Part shown: positions 1-11,100 of the stretch, one piece after another
Numbering within the stretch: position 1 is the first letter of the stretch
Layout of the letters: the number at the start of each line of letters is the position of its first letter
NCBI GenBank assembly: GCA_020746835.1
Contig: JAGPNK010000015.1
Coordinates: 682,001-746,000 of the forward strand
DNA length: 64,000 nt
Reading direction: 5' to 3'
DNA from: Stachybotrys elegans
Taxonomy: Eukaryota; Ascomycota; Sordariomycetes; Hypocreales; Stachybotryaceae
Made by a program: the position numbers and the translations under genes
Notes under the pieces: generated by a model
What the model was told of the DNA's origin: nothing
The model's input: the letters and a program-made list of their open reading frames with translations, nothing else
Database searches by the model: none

Positions 1-11
1 TTGATAGAGTT

Positions 12-2731
12 ATGCTTACATTCTTGGACGTGGATAGTTCTATTGATCGTCAGATCGAATTCCTACACGCTGCCAACCAGAAACTCAAATCCATCAAGAT
101 TGAGCCAAGGCTTTTCCTTGGGAAGGCGTTCAACAGATTCGAAAGGATAAGGACTAAACTATCTGCCGCCGCCTCTATTCTAGGGCCCAACTCTGGTTTC
201 ACCTGTTCCTGTCACCAAAGGCATGCAGCCTTCCTCAAGGTGCCTGAGTGGCCAAATTCCCGAGGCCAGGTGATAGATGAGAGGTTTTCCCTGCTGTTCC
301 ACAACAACGCGGACGATTGTGCGTGGAGTTGCATAGAGATGAGTTCGAATGTAACAGAACTCGATTACTTTCAACAAGGGGAGAACGATACAGAATATGG
401 AGGGACAAGTCGACAAGCTCGTTTTGCAGGGGACATGCTCGAAATGGAAAACGACACCAATTTTACCACCATCGACACACGAACGGAACAGCTACGACCC
501 CCTTCGACGGAGACCATGATTAGACGTGCTTCAAGCCCGCAACATGCAAAGCGTTCTACTTCCCCGAATCTGTGTGAATATATTGCATCAGCTTTGGAAG
601 GAAAAATTGGGCACGGCAAAGTCAACATCGTCATGAAAGCCGAAGGTCTATCCTTGGGGATGAGCTCAATAGATAGGTCAAGGAGCCGTCAGTCCCTTAT
701 TCCTCTGGACCTAGACTTTGGCAGGCGTGGTGGACGGTCACTTACCACGCTAGAAAGGCTTAGGTTGTCTGTTCAGGTATCGTGTGGAGTTTTATACCTT
801 TACGCCACGCCTTGGCTCGCCGAAACTTGGAGTTCGACGGACATCTATTTTTGGTGTGACAGCGATGACGTTGGATGTAAAGCTCCATGGACAGTCAAGT
901 CGTCTACCTTTGGAGCTTTGAGTCCGGCTGCGGATGATTCGGACATCTCTCCCTCTGAACCTACAACACTCTCTCTCTGCCGGTTCCTGGTGGAGCTCTG
1001 GTTTGGTGCACCTTGGTCTCATATTAGACAGGTTTACGGACCGCGTCGCCAGCTCAGTAAGGGTGACGGAGATGCCGCAGCAGATCGTGAAGTGATCGAA
1101 ACGATACTGAGCTGGGCCTCGGACAAATCGATCAGCCCACAGGACCGGCCGTTCCATGAGGAGGGTCACCTCTACGCAGATGCGGTGAGGAACTGCCTGA
1201 GATGTGACTTTGGGCAAAAGAAAACCTCCATGACAGACCGAGTCTTCCGGGAAGGGGTGTATACCAAGGTGGTACGCCCTTTGAGATGGGCCTTGGAAGA
1301 CTTCATAACCGAGCAACGCCAACTGTTGGGTGTAACCCGAGAATCCGCGGCCGGGGAAGGGATAGACGACAGGAGGCTCACTGGGGCAGTAACTCTATAC
1401 GACGAGGATAATGACACTGATGTCAGCAAGTAGGTTCTCCTTATATGCCTCCTAAGCTCCAGCTGGTACCTCAAAGCACCTCCTATTGGCCCGGACGAGG
1501 ACTTATATCTGTTCATTTTCTTACCAAGGCGATCTTCATTTCGAATTTGAAGGAAGCGGGCTAACCTTGGGCTTCCTGTTTAAATTATGATAGGAACAAT
1601 CGCACTGACAAGTGGTTCGAATCATACCTTCAAGTCAGAAAGGTCGTCAAAAGAATCCGAAAGAATCGACCGAACAAGCCCGAGCATCGCGTACGCGTCG
1701 CCGTTCTCGATACTGGTGTCAATGTTCAAGATCCGTTCCTAAACCCTTTCGCTATCAAGCGGCGGATCATTTACCGCGATTTCGCCCAGCCCGGTTCGTC
1801 CTCTGGCTTACCTGTCGACGAGGTCGGCCATGGCACGCACATATGCGGCACTCTCTTGACGATTGCGGACAACATTGACCTTTATGTTGCGAGGGTTTCT
1901 AAAGACGGGAAACGATGGAATGGATATCAGGTGGCTGAGGTTTGTGTTCTTCTTAAGACCAATCTAGGACGAGGTTTCTAACACGCATTGCTACTAGGCC
2001 ATTAAGTGGGCAGTGGAAGAGAAAGCAGTGCACATTATCTCTATCTCATTTGGCTTCCCTTACTCCATCAAACAGCTCGACCCTATTAGGCGTGCCATAC
2101 TCAAAGCGAATGCAGCAGATGTATTGGTCTTCGCTGCGGCAAGCAACAAAGGGGGGAACCAACCAGTAGCGTTCCCCGCCTGCATGGATGAAGTGATTTG
2201 CGTTGGTGCAACAGATGGCAAAGGGACCAAATCTGACTTTACTCCAAATCTGCATCAAGGCAAGCGTCTCTGCGTGCTCGGGGAGCGGATTCAGTCATCC
2301 TGGCCTCCCCATATGTTGGACGATGATGCAGAGGCCCCCGAAAGTCAGGAACGTCCTACGCGACCCCTGTGGCTGCCGGAGTTGCAGCGATGGTTCTCGA
2401 TTACATGTGGGCATTCAAAGACGATGAAAAGTACAAGCCTCACGTCGCGAAGCTCCTCACGAGGCGGGGTATGCTCTCCGTGTTCAAACAAATGGTAGAG
2501 GAGTATCCTACGCACGATTACCTCGTGCCGTGGAAGCTGTTTAACTCTCGGGTTAGTGGTGATATGGACGAGGATGAAGAGGAAGAGAGGATATGCATTG
2601 AAGAGGAATCGGAGATTCTCGAAACACCTGAGGGAAAAGGTCCTGGCATGGGTATTGTCGAAGCACCTGAGGAACAAGATCCCGGCATGGGTATCGTCGA
2701 GAAAATTGTAGGTATACTTCGACTACTGTAA
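12..2731 (+). pseudogene. DUF7580-subtilisin (S8) protease, frameshifted; probably partial at 5' end
   Basis: Exons 12-1429, 1594-1939 and 1998-2731 join with correct phase (GT-AG introns of 164 and 58 bp). The first ~470 residues look like fungal DUF7580: an RLSVQVSCGVLYLYATPWL stretch near residue 250 and a late FRxxVYxxVVxPL-type stretch. The rest is a subtilase domain: Asp in VLDTGV (codon 1709-1711), His in GHGTH (codon 1829-1831), Ser in SGTSYATP (codon 2354-2356). The VGATDGKG part and the SGTS part lie in different frames; the break falls at or before the C5 run at 2335-2339, so one base appears missing there. The C-terminus has two near-identical blocks ending PGMGIVE. The frame is open to the window edge, so the true start may lie upstream. 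The convergent neighbour is gasdermin-like, which suggests this protease could be its activator, as HET-Q2 is for HET-Q1. Either a decayed gene or an assembly indel. Confidence 0.8.
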
Positions 2732-2832
2732 GGCTACATTAGATTTTATCTAGTAGTGAATTCGTCCTTATAATTTTGACCTCGTCCTAGTACCGAAATT
2801 CCCATCAGTGTACTTAATAAACAAACTACTGT

Positions 2833-3681
2833 CTACACTGTGGTAGCTGTCTCAGGCAGAATCACTGTACAGGTCGATCCATCCTCTTCGTCCATGGCCA
2901 TTGTAGCAGAGAACGCATCCCCAAACTCCTTTCTGAGGACTTCAGAGGTAACCTGCTCGGCTACAGTCTTCTCCACCATTCCGGCCGGTAAGGCAGTATC
3001 CGAATCCAGCCCAAACAGTGCGCCGCTGTTGTATGCCTTGGTAGTAATATTTCCATCGGGTTCGCATCGAATCTCTTGAAGTTGGAAAGCGAAGATGATT
3101 GGCGTGGAGTTGCTAAAAGTCTGAAGCTCGTCGCTCTGTGAGTTATGGCTTGCTTGTGGTCCAACGGACACTTGGCTTGCTTCCACACCAAGAAACGCTG
3201 TAAACCCCTTTCCTTTGCCCTTCAGTGTTGTGACGCTGGCACCCTCAACGACCTTGAGCCCGGTGATCATATATAACGGACTCTCGTATGCTGTTCGCTT
3301 CAAGTGGTTGGCCGCTTTCTTGCTTTGAACTGCCTTCGCAACAAGTTCTTCGCTAGGGATGAACCATTCGGTATGCATGCGCTTGAACGAGTATTTCAGG
3401 ACTGCCTTCCGGTCGTATTTGACGCTTGCTTCCGCGCCTAGCCCGAACAGATCCAGGAACCGGAAGAAAAGTCCACCCTTGCCGCCCTTTTCGGACCTCA
3501 TGGTGTCCGTGTAGTCATCTTTGGTAGTAGGGTAAGTGGGCGTATCGATGTCGTCGTCGCCGGGTTTGAACAGGGTCACATGTGGTTGTGCTGGGCTGGA
3601 TGTGAGGCTACCAAGGCAGATGGACCCTTTTGGAAAGTCCCACGAGGATACCAGAAAGTAAGTCTTGTTTGTATTGGCCAT
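2833..3681 (-). CDS. Gasdermin-like pore-forming cell-death protein
   Basis: Intact 282-residue single-exon ORF with ATG at 3681. Length fits fungal gasdermins (RCD-1/HET-Q1 class, about 250-280 residues). The pattern resembles a gasdermin N-domain: an early GSLTSSPAQPHVTLFKPG strand, a glycine-rich amphipathic stretch (GGLFFRFLDLFGLGAEASVKY), then PLYMITGLKVVEGASVTT and TPIIFAFQLQEIRC beta-strands in the order seen in animal gasdermins. About 60 residues follow the last conserved strand and could be the short inhibitory tail that a protease removes. In this family cleavage frees a lipid-binding fragment that forms plasma-membrane pores and kills the cell. The gene ends 101 bp from the convergent S8 protease gene, which strongly supports the call. 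I recognised the family by pattern only; a structure prediction would settle it. Confidence 0.7.
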   Translation of the reverse strand: MANTNKTYFLVSSWDFPKGSICLGSLTSSPAQPHVTLFKPGDDDIDTPTYPTTKDDYTDTMRSEKGGKGGLFFRFLDLFGLGAEASVKYDRKAVLKYSFKRMHTEWFIPSEELVAKAVQSKKAANHLKRTAYESPLYMITGLKVVEGASVTTLKGKGKGFTAFLGVEASQVSVGPQASHNSQSDELQTFSNSTPIIFAFQLQEIRCEPDGNITTKAYNSGALFGLDSDTALPAGMVEKTVAEQVTSEVLRKEFGDAFSATMAMDEEDGSTCTVILPETATTV

Positions 3682-4125
3682 CTTAGCTCCGTAGACTGCT
3701 CAGATCTCGGAATGTTGAAGAGAACTTGAAGCATAATAATGGAGCAGGGCTGCGGAGTCGAGAATTTATAAATAATTTCCAGCCCAAGCCTCATTACGTT
3801 CAAATGCTCGCTGAAGGCATATCCCCGTTATTACTTATACCTTTTACTATGGCCCTGAAGCTGCGCCATTTTGTTGGGTGGTTATCGGGGGTGTCACTTG
3901 GGCATTGTTCACTGTTACGCAGACACAACATGATTCCCAACTTATGACTCGTCGGCCGCAATTATCAGCGGTGTACCAGAATCTGATGATCTTATGGGCT
4001 TCCATGAATCTAGCGTATAGCGAGATTTTGCTATCTCCAGCAAACCATATGAAGCATCGATCTTTGGCAGTTGCTTAACTGGGTTGGCCCAAGCCAATGT
4101 GTGACGACAAATCCTAGACATTTGC
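3682..4125. other. Intergenic, no supported gene
   Basis: Upstream flank of the gasdermin-like gene, presumably with its promoter. Only short unsupported ORFs are present; no motif is recognisable. Confidence 0.6.
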
Positions 4126-4280
4126 AGCAGACGTCCAAAGTAGACTGCTAGAAGAACCCACCTTGCCTTGTTAACTCCCGAAACAGGCTAAGGACTCGGT
4201 AGATTATATCCTTCTCGTCCAATGCTGTCCCTCAGAAGGCCTCACGATGTTCGTATACTCCCTATAGTCCTGGTACTACG
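4126..4280. repeat. Dispersed repeat, copy A
   Basis: About 150 bp resembling 15262-15415 on the same strand. The shared core begins GCAGAC[G/A]TCCAAAGTAGACTG and continues CTAGAAGAACC[C/T]ACCTTGC; further matches are CTCGGTAGATTA and CAGAAGGC/TAGAAGGC. Many differences are C/T or G/A transitions, as expected after RIP. No coding potential; probably a degraded solo repeat or MITE. Confidence 0.7.
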
Positions 4281-5289
4281 AATCCTTGTAGTCGATTATA
4301 CTGTCGATAACGCTAGGTTCATTTAACGCTGATATTTCTTGGAGTAGGAAGGCGAAGGGACTTGCGAATCCTGCGCTTCTTCGGTCGTGGGCGTTTTGTG
4401 GATTCCTTGGCGAGAACAGGCGTCCGCGTGACTCTATCATCCTTGGCGTGTGGATTGATCAGCTGAGAAGTAGCTAACCGGCTGTGTTTGCCTACTTATA
4501 TTCACAAATCAGATGGCCCATGCGAATTGTTCTGTGATGTCAACTACTCGGCGGCGCGGCTCGTACGAAGCGCGGAGGATGAAAACCCGAAAGTACGTTA
4601 ATGTATGAGTTATGTCTGGTAATGGTCGATGACTAGGTCGTACTCAAGGTAAACAAGTTGTATTGATAACTGGTAAGGTATGCTAGCCATAGGCTCATCA
4701 TCCTTATATATAGTTGTCTTGCATGATGATCAAGGTCGATCGACCTATGTCGACCGTCTTCTGTCGACATACAGGTTACCGGTGTTGGTCGGTCGGCGTC
4801 GACCAACACTAGTCAACATGCATAAGTTAAGAAACATAGCTATTCTATTACTCAAAGCTACTAGCACTGCTGCCTAGGAGAAGATCTATGGCCACAGACA
4901 AAAAAGACTGCTTAATAATTATAAGGGCACTAAATATAGATATGATGTCTTTGCAGAGCGACCAGTATCACGTGTAGTCCTATGTGTCAGCCCGCCCCAA
5001 CAGGCCCCCGTAGAGGGTACGGATGGTATGCACCCGTCCGCTATATCGTGACATGATGATAGCACAGCCGCGAATGATGTCCTGCCTAGTCAGGAGGCTA
5101 CCCGGGCAGACATGCCTACCTACACTGCAAGGCATCCATCCACCTGTTATGCCAGCGCCCGAGTACGTGGGCTTGTCAGCACGCTTCATCTTCGCAATGC
5201 CGATGCCTTCCTGTCCGTGCCAGACTGCAGCTCAATTCGTCGCTCGGGACTCCAGGGACCACAGTAAATCGAGCTGATACCAATGAGTC
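4281..5289. other. Intergenic, no supported gene
   Basis: About 1 kb of moderately AT-rich DNA between the dispersed repeat and the AT-rich block. It has short palindromic GTCGAC-rich sequence around 4735-4810. ORFs are under 85 codons and none resembles a known protein. Confidence 0.5.
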
Positions 5290-7330
5290 CATAGCTCAAT
5301 CCACGTCAGATAGTTATTAGTAATACAAACCTGTAGATAATAAGCCCTATAATGATTTCATTTAATCCTCCCTCTTATATTATTTTCATTAAGAAACTAT
5401 CTTTTACTTTTCTATTCCTTATATCTTATCTTTCTATTTATAAGATTAATCTTAATAACCCTCTACCTTTTAAAAATATTAAGATAGCTAGTTATAAGAA
5501 GCTATTTATATAGCCTTAGCTACTAAATGTAGCTACTATACTAGTTAAGAAATTAGTATTAAGTTATTGCTACTAACTACTTCTATATAGTATAGTAACT
5601 ACATTAGCAATTAGCTACTATACCTTAGTATATTTTAGCCTACCTTTACTAGACTACTATTATTACTATAGTAGTAGTATACTAGACTTTAAGACTTAAT
5701 ACCTCTAGGTAAAGCCTATCTAGCCTAAATACTAGATCTAGGCTCTATTTAATATAGAGTTTTATTTCAGTACTATTAAGTTCTATAATAAGAGTATTAC
5801 TTATCTATCTAGTAAGTTTTATAATAATCTAGACTCTATTAAGGAGGATAAACACTAGAATACTATATATAATATTACTGCCTACTTTAAGGCTACTTTC
5901 CCTACTATTTATAAATATCTAGAGCTAGAAAAGGTTAATATATATAGCCTACTATTTACCTAAAAAGGCTCTAATCTATCTTTTAAGCCTATAGTTCTAA
6001 TAGTATACTAGAATATTATTCTAGTAGCTTAGGCTACTATATTATAGTAGATATATTTACTACATAGTAGCTATTATAATAGAGTTTATATCTAGAGCGA
6101 AGGCACTTTTAATTATAAGAATATACTAGTTAGTATTCTAGAAGCTATTAAGATACTTATTAATATAGACTTTATTTTAAAGAGAACTTTTATTTTATTA
6201 TTTAGATTTAATAAAAAAAAGCTCTAGTTATAAAGAAGTAGAATATCTTTTTAAAACCCTTATAGAGTACTATAGAATAGATAGTATAGCTATAATTATA
6301 AATAAGGGTTCTAGAAATATTTCTACTTTTAGTACTTATTTTACTATACCTACTATTATAGAGAAAGGTTATATAGATATAAATATTATTATTTATATAC
6401 TAGGTAGCTATTTATTAATTCCTCCTTTTTATACTAGTATTAGTATTATATTTAAATTCATTACTATAATTAAAAATAATCAGTATAAACCCTATATTAC
6501 TAATAAAAACCCCTTTATAACTATTTTATAGTATAGTATAGCTTATAGGCCTAAATTCTCTAATAACTAAATAAAGTTAATACTATATAGGTACTATACT
6601 AGAGTTAAAAAGAATAAGCTAGTATATATAGTAATAGAGATAAGTTAGCCTATAAAATATCTTTTTATTACTTTTATTACTATTAATATAATAGACAGTA
6701 GTATTAAGGCAAATACCTTATTAAAGAGAATAACTACCTTTATAAATTATTATATTAATATTGGCTTAAGCTTTACTAATATTAAGAAGTACTTAATAAA
6801 GCTTATTTTAAAGCTTATAGATAAATATAACCTAGTAGTAAATATATTTAAAAAGAATAAAACTTAGTTTTCTATTATACTTAGAGCCTTTAATAATACC
6901 CTAGAGCTAGTGCTAATTATATTAATAGAGACTAATTCCCTTAATCTATTTATTCTTCTCTCTAGTATAATTAAGACCCTCTATAGAAATAAGCTATAGA
7001 TTTTACTAGCACTAATAATAGGTAATACTAATATAAGATACTATTAGGGACTAAGTAAGTATATTTTCTATTATATCTCTAAGTAGGATTCTAAGGAAGT
7101 AGGAAATTTAGATAGTATATATACTATTAATAAAAGGATTAGTATTACTAGCTATATTAATAGTATTAAGTGGTTTACTCTATTTATCTATAATATTAAT
7201 AAGGCTGAATTACTATAAATATATAGCTTTAGTTTATTTAAGGCACTAAGTATATATATTTATTTAATATATAAAAAGAACCTTCTATAGCCTTTTAAAG
7301 AGCTATACTAGATGTTATCTCCTTGCTTGT
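5290..7330. repeat. AT-rich RIP-degraded repeat block
   Basis: About 2 kb of extreme AT richness, dominated by TA dinucleotides, with sharp edges against normal DNA. On the plus strand long stretches read as one degenerate coding frame interrupted mainly by TAA/TAG; for example 6222-6530 is open for about 100 codons. CAA/CAG to TAA/TAG conversion is the RIP signature, so this is probably an inactivated transposon ORF. I could not identify reverse transcriptase, integrase or transposase motifs, and saw no convincing terminal repeats. Confidence 0.8.
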
Positions 7331-7534
7331 TTAGATGCTTTTAGTTCTTTCTTATCTGCTTTAATTCAAGCTAGATGATAGAATAAGGCTCAAGGAATGG
7401 AAAGGGGGCTATATGGCGCCTCATGCTACTAGGCCCGAGGCGATTCGGACAATAAGCTCTATGGATAAGAATCCTACCTGTACATTCTTAGTGACTTTTA
7501 CTAGAAGACACTTGCATATATGTAAACTTTTGTT

Positions 7535-8140
7535 TGATTGTGTCCTTTTAGTGGCCCCAAGGGCAATAACTAGCAGTCTAATGCAACGGCTGTACTTATC
7601 AAGGACGTCTATATCATTGATAAGGATCTCGCAGTAGTTCTACAGCCTAAGGTCATCAGTAAGCAAGAGGTTGGCCTGGACAAAATTGACCTTGATGACT
7701 GTAAGTGGCCAGCTGTCAAGGCGTGTAATTCGCTGGGAGTTAACGCTGGTGTTATAGCAGAGATGACACTCTATTTGGTATTCAGTGTTGGAAGAGAAGT
7801 GCCATAACTTATTTTCTATCAGCAAATTTACAATGAGGCTACTTGCAATAAGACTGTCTCTGGCCAGCTCCCTTCCAAAAACTACATTAGTTGGCATGGG
7901 ATACATTGGCCAAGCAATTGCACGCATATTCTCGTATGGTCTCCAGGGCAACATTATTGCACTTGATCCGTACTACAAGCCCCGTGAAGGTGCCCCAGAT
8001 GCGTGGTCTACCGCCTCCGGTCGGCCTCATTTGCGTGTAATTCCATCAAATCAAGGACAGCATTTACGTGCCATTCGTCAATCTAGATTCAACCGCTATA
8101 TAGCATGTAGCAGCCTCGACCAGGCTGTTATAAGTCCTAC
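7535..8140 (+). pseudogene. D-isomer-specific 2-hydroxyacid dehydrogenase fragment
   Basis: Two recognisable segments in different frames. The first (7535-7803) includes KVISKQEVGLDKIDLDD and LGVNAGVIAEMTLYL, typical of the substrate/NAD domain junction of D-2-hydroxyacid dehydrogenases. The second (from about 7875) carries the Rossmann glycine motif VGMGYIGQAIARIF and IIALDPYYKP. The reading is broken by TAG near 7574, TAA near 7804 and a frameshift before the Rossmann motif; the C-terminal catalytic part is missing or unrecognisable beyond about 8000. The stops fit CAG/CAA conversion and the fragment abuts the RIP block, suggesting leakage of RIP or inactivation after duplication. The intact version would reduce 2-oxoacids using NAD(P)H. 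Confidence 0.8.
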
Positions 8141-11100
8141 CATTCGTGATTCAACTCGTTCAGTTGGTAACTGAAAGAGAAATCCAAAGACTCCTCCCTA
8201 TTGGCACCACGCCAGTTCAGATACCCTATCGGATCTTCTACATTTGCGGCCTTCTTCGCCAACTTCTCGGCCTTGCGACAGCTTTGAGCTGCCGATTCGA
8301 GGCCTAATGGATCGTTCATAATCCACCATGCGAAAAGACCCAACATACAGAGTCCACCGGCCACTACGAAGACTAATGTTCGGAACTCCAGCTCTTGCGC
8401 GACCTGGAGGATGTAAGCCCCAAGAGCCTCTAGTACCTGGAACCACATATCTATCCGTGACTCAACAGTTTGTATCGTCCCGCGGGAAAGATGTGTGATG
8501 CCCCTCATAACTGGAAGGCAGATATATCGATACGCAAGTCCTACTGCAGACGTCGGCTGGTATTTTGAGACGAGATAATTCCAGATCCGGATCCTAAGTA
8601 TGAGCTTTAACACTCCTACAACACCAGAAGAACGTCCGTACGTAAAAGACACGAGATGCACACCATACATGATTGCGCTTCTGCCCTCCCAAAGCTTCCA
8701 TGTCAAGGTAGCCGCAGCCGAGCGGAGTAGGTCAAAGAACCAGTAGGATGAGATCAGAAACAACTTCTCAAGAACGATGATACGTCCAAAGGTGGAGAGC
8801 CAGTAGAAACTGTGGCTGGAAAGGGCGTTGACGAGCTTCCAAACCGCACCGTGGTTGTCTGGCCATTGCACTGGGAACGATACGCGGCGAGCCAGATCGG
8901 ACGGCTCTATACGACTGGGTGCGTATGCGTTAATCATGTCAGTCATGAAGAGGATCCAGAATGCCAGCTCTTGCACCAAGAGAAAGATGAACCACGTCCA
9001 GCTCGTGGCATACTGACTGGGCACAGGCGTGTAGCCTTTGGGATCGGCAACGATGCCGGTCAGGTCAGTCCAAGGCGTAGATCTCCAGCTCCCAAAGATC
9101 CACGGTGCATATCTACATCGGCATAGATAGAGTAGAGCGCCAATCGCCAGGTCGACCTTGTTGGAGAATATCTGTATGAGGGTGGGACGTAAAGCATTGG
9201 TGATGAGGGAGGAGTACATCTTTGCTGAGATAAAAACCGATTCCAATGGCGGGTACACGCTGAAAAGATACTTGATGAGCCAGACGACCATAGCCTGCCC
9301 TGCAGTGACGAGACTATCTCTTAAGCTAACCAGCTGACCAGAGAACCGAGTCTTCTGGAAAGGAAGATTGTCGATGGCGGAGAAAGCATAGTCCGGAGTT
9401 TGGCCGTTTTTGCTCGCATATAAGCTGTGCTGCTTCGCCCAAATCATGAGCATAGAATCCATGCCTTGAGGATCATCCGCATACATCTCCATCGCGGCCA
9501 CCAGCAGGCGGGCCTTGCTCCAGTTCCACCAAGAGATGCGGTAGTGCTGCATTATTTCCTCCTTGTAAAACGCGATACCAAAGCCGTTGTATTCTCGGAC
9601 TTGCAGCTCACGATGTGCGGCGGTCAGGAGACCGTGGTAGGGGTTGGTGCTCGGCGCGGTGAACTGGTCCGCCATGTCGTATTGCGAGAGAAGTTTGACA
9701 GGCGCGAGAGATACGGCCAGGTACATATCAATCACCTCGGAGGCGTAACTCAAAGCCGGGAGCGGATCGACCCCGTTGCTGCCTACTTGAGAGTAGACCC
9801 AGCCGCGAACCGGATCGACGGCCATGAGAATGGCCAAGCTGCGTAGGGCCCGGGCTGTTCTGCAAAAGAGCTCAAGCTGTTGTTTTTGGCGTCTTCGCGT
9901 CTGCCATCCTATGGTGGAGTTGCTGGAGATTAGGTCTCGCGCATTTGACGAGATGCGAAGACTGAACTCAGCATCGAGGTCTGACGTCAGTGAACGCGAG
10001 ACCAGTCTCAGTTTCTTCCATGCTTGCCTGAGTTTCATTGACTTTGTGGCCTTTTGCTGTTCCTGAAGTTCCTCAACCATGGCCACAAGACTCGGCAGAG
10101 CATCTTTGGTGGAGGCGACGGATTGGCTGGCAGGAAGTAGGGCGCCCTTTAGTCTCCTGATGGCTATAATCTTCGGGAGATGCTGGACTTCAACAAGGTC
10201 CACTCTGTTCAACGATGAAGAGAGGCCAGCGCATACCCCAGCGGCAATCTCTAAGCTGTGCTCCAGGAGGTTCTGTGTAAGAAACGAGAGATCAAGGTGT
10301 GCATCTGCGCCCTCCTCCCTTGACCGGTTATGGAATACCCTGGAGATCTTGGCTGAGGTACCAATCGCTCGTAAATGGGCCAGAGCATACGTTCCACCGT
10401 AGTTGAGGAATGGGATCGAGCTTTGCGGCTCACGAAAGTTCTGCAGAAACCCTAGAAGCAGGTCGGAAGAACTCAGCATGACGAGAGAGAGCGCCGTGAG
10501 GGGTTCATGTGCATCCGCCCTCGTAAAGTGAAACTTCTTCCACTCAGGCGATTCCAGGTCCACAGTTTCTTCTGAGCCCTCAATCCACTGACTCAAAGAA
10601 TGATGGCATATGACCACAGTTGGTGCTGAGGAGCCAGAAGCAGCTTCATGGTTCTGGCCGTCTTCAATGTCAACTAACGGCCTGAGGAAAGAGAAGTATG
10701 CCGGGCCTCGGAGATTTTTGACCGTGTGTTCTGCTGAAGCAACACATTCCACAACACTTTGGGAGTCAAACTTGCTGAGGTTGTCGAGTTTTTTCTGCAG
10801 CAAAACGGCCATGGCAAGCTCCTTCCACGTCAAGGATCGATATGCTGCTGACAAGATTTTGAGAACCAGGAGTGCCTCGCTCGGGTCAAAGGCAGAGTTC
10901 TTCATGAGACGAGCAAAGGTATCGGTATAGGCTCTGTTGAGCTCCTCGGGGAAGCGATCGATTGTCCTCAAGATGTCATCCTGAGTTCTGACGCCGTCAA
11001 GAGCGGACAGAACCAGCTTGGCCCATTGAAACATGCCACGAGCCCGTTCCGAAACACGGTCGATGATAGCAATGGCGTCTTCCAGGATTATGTCATTATC

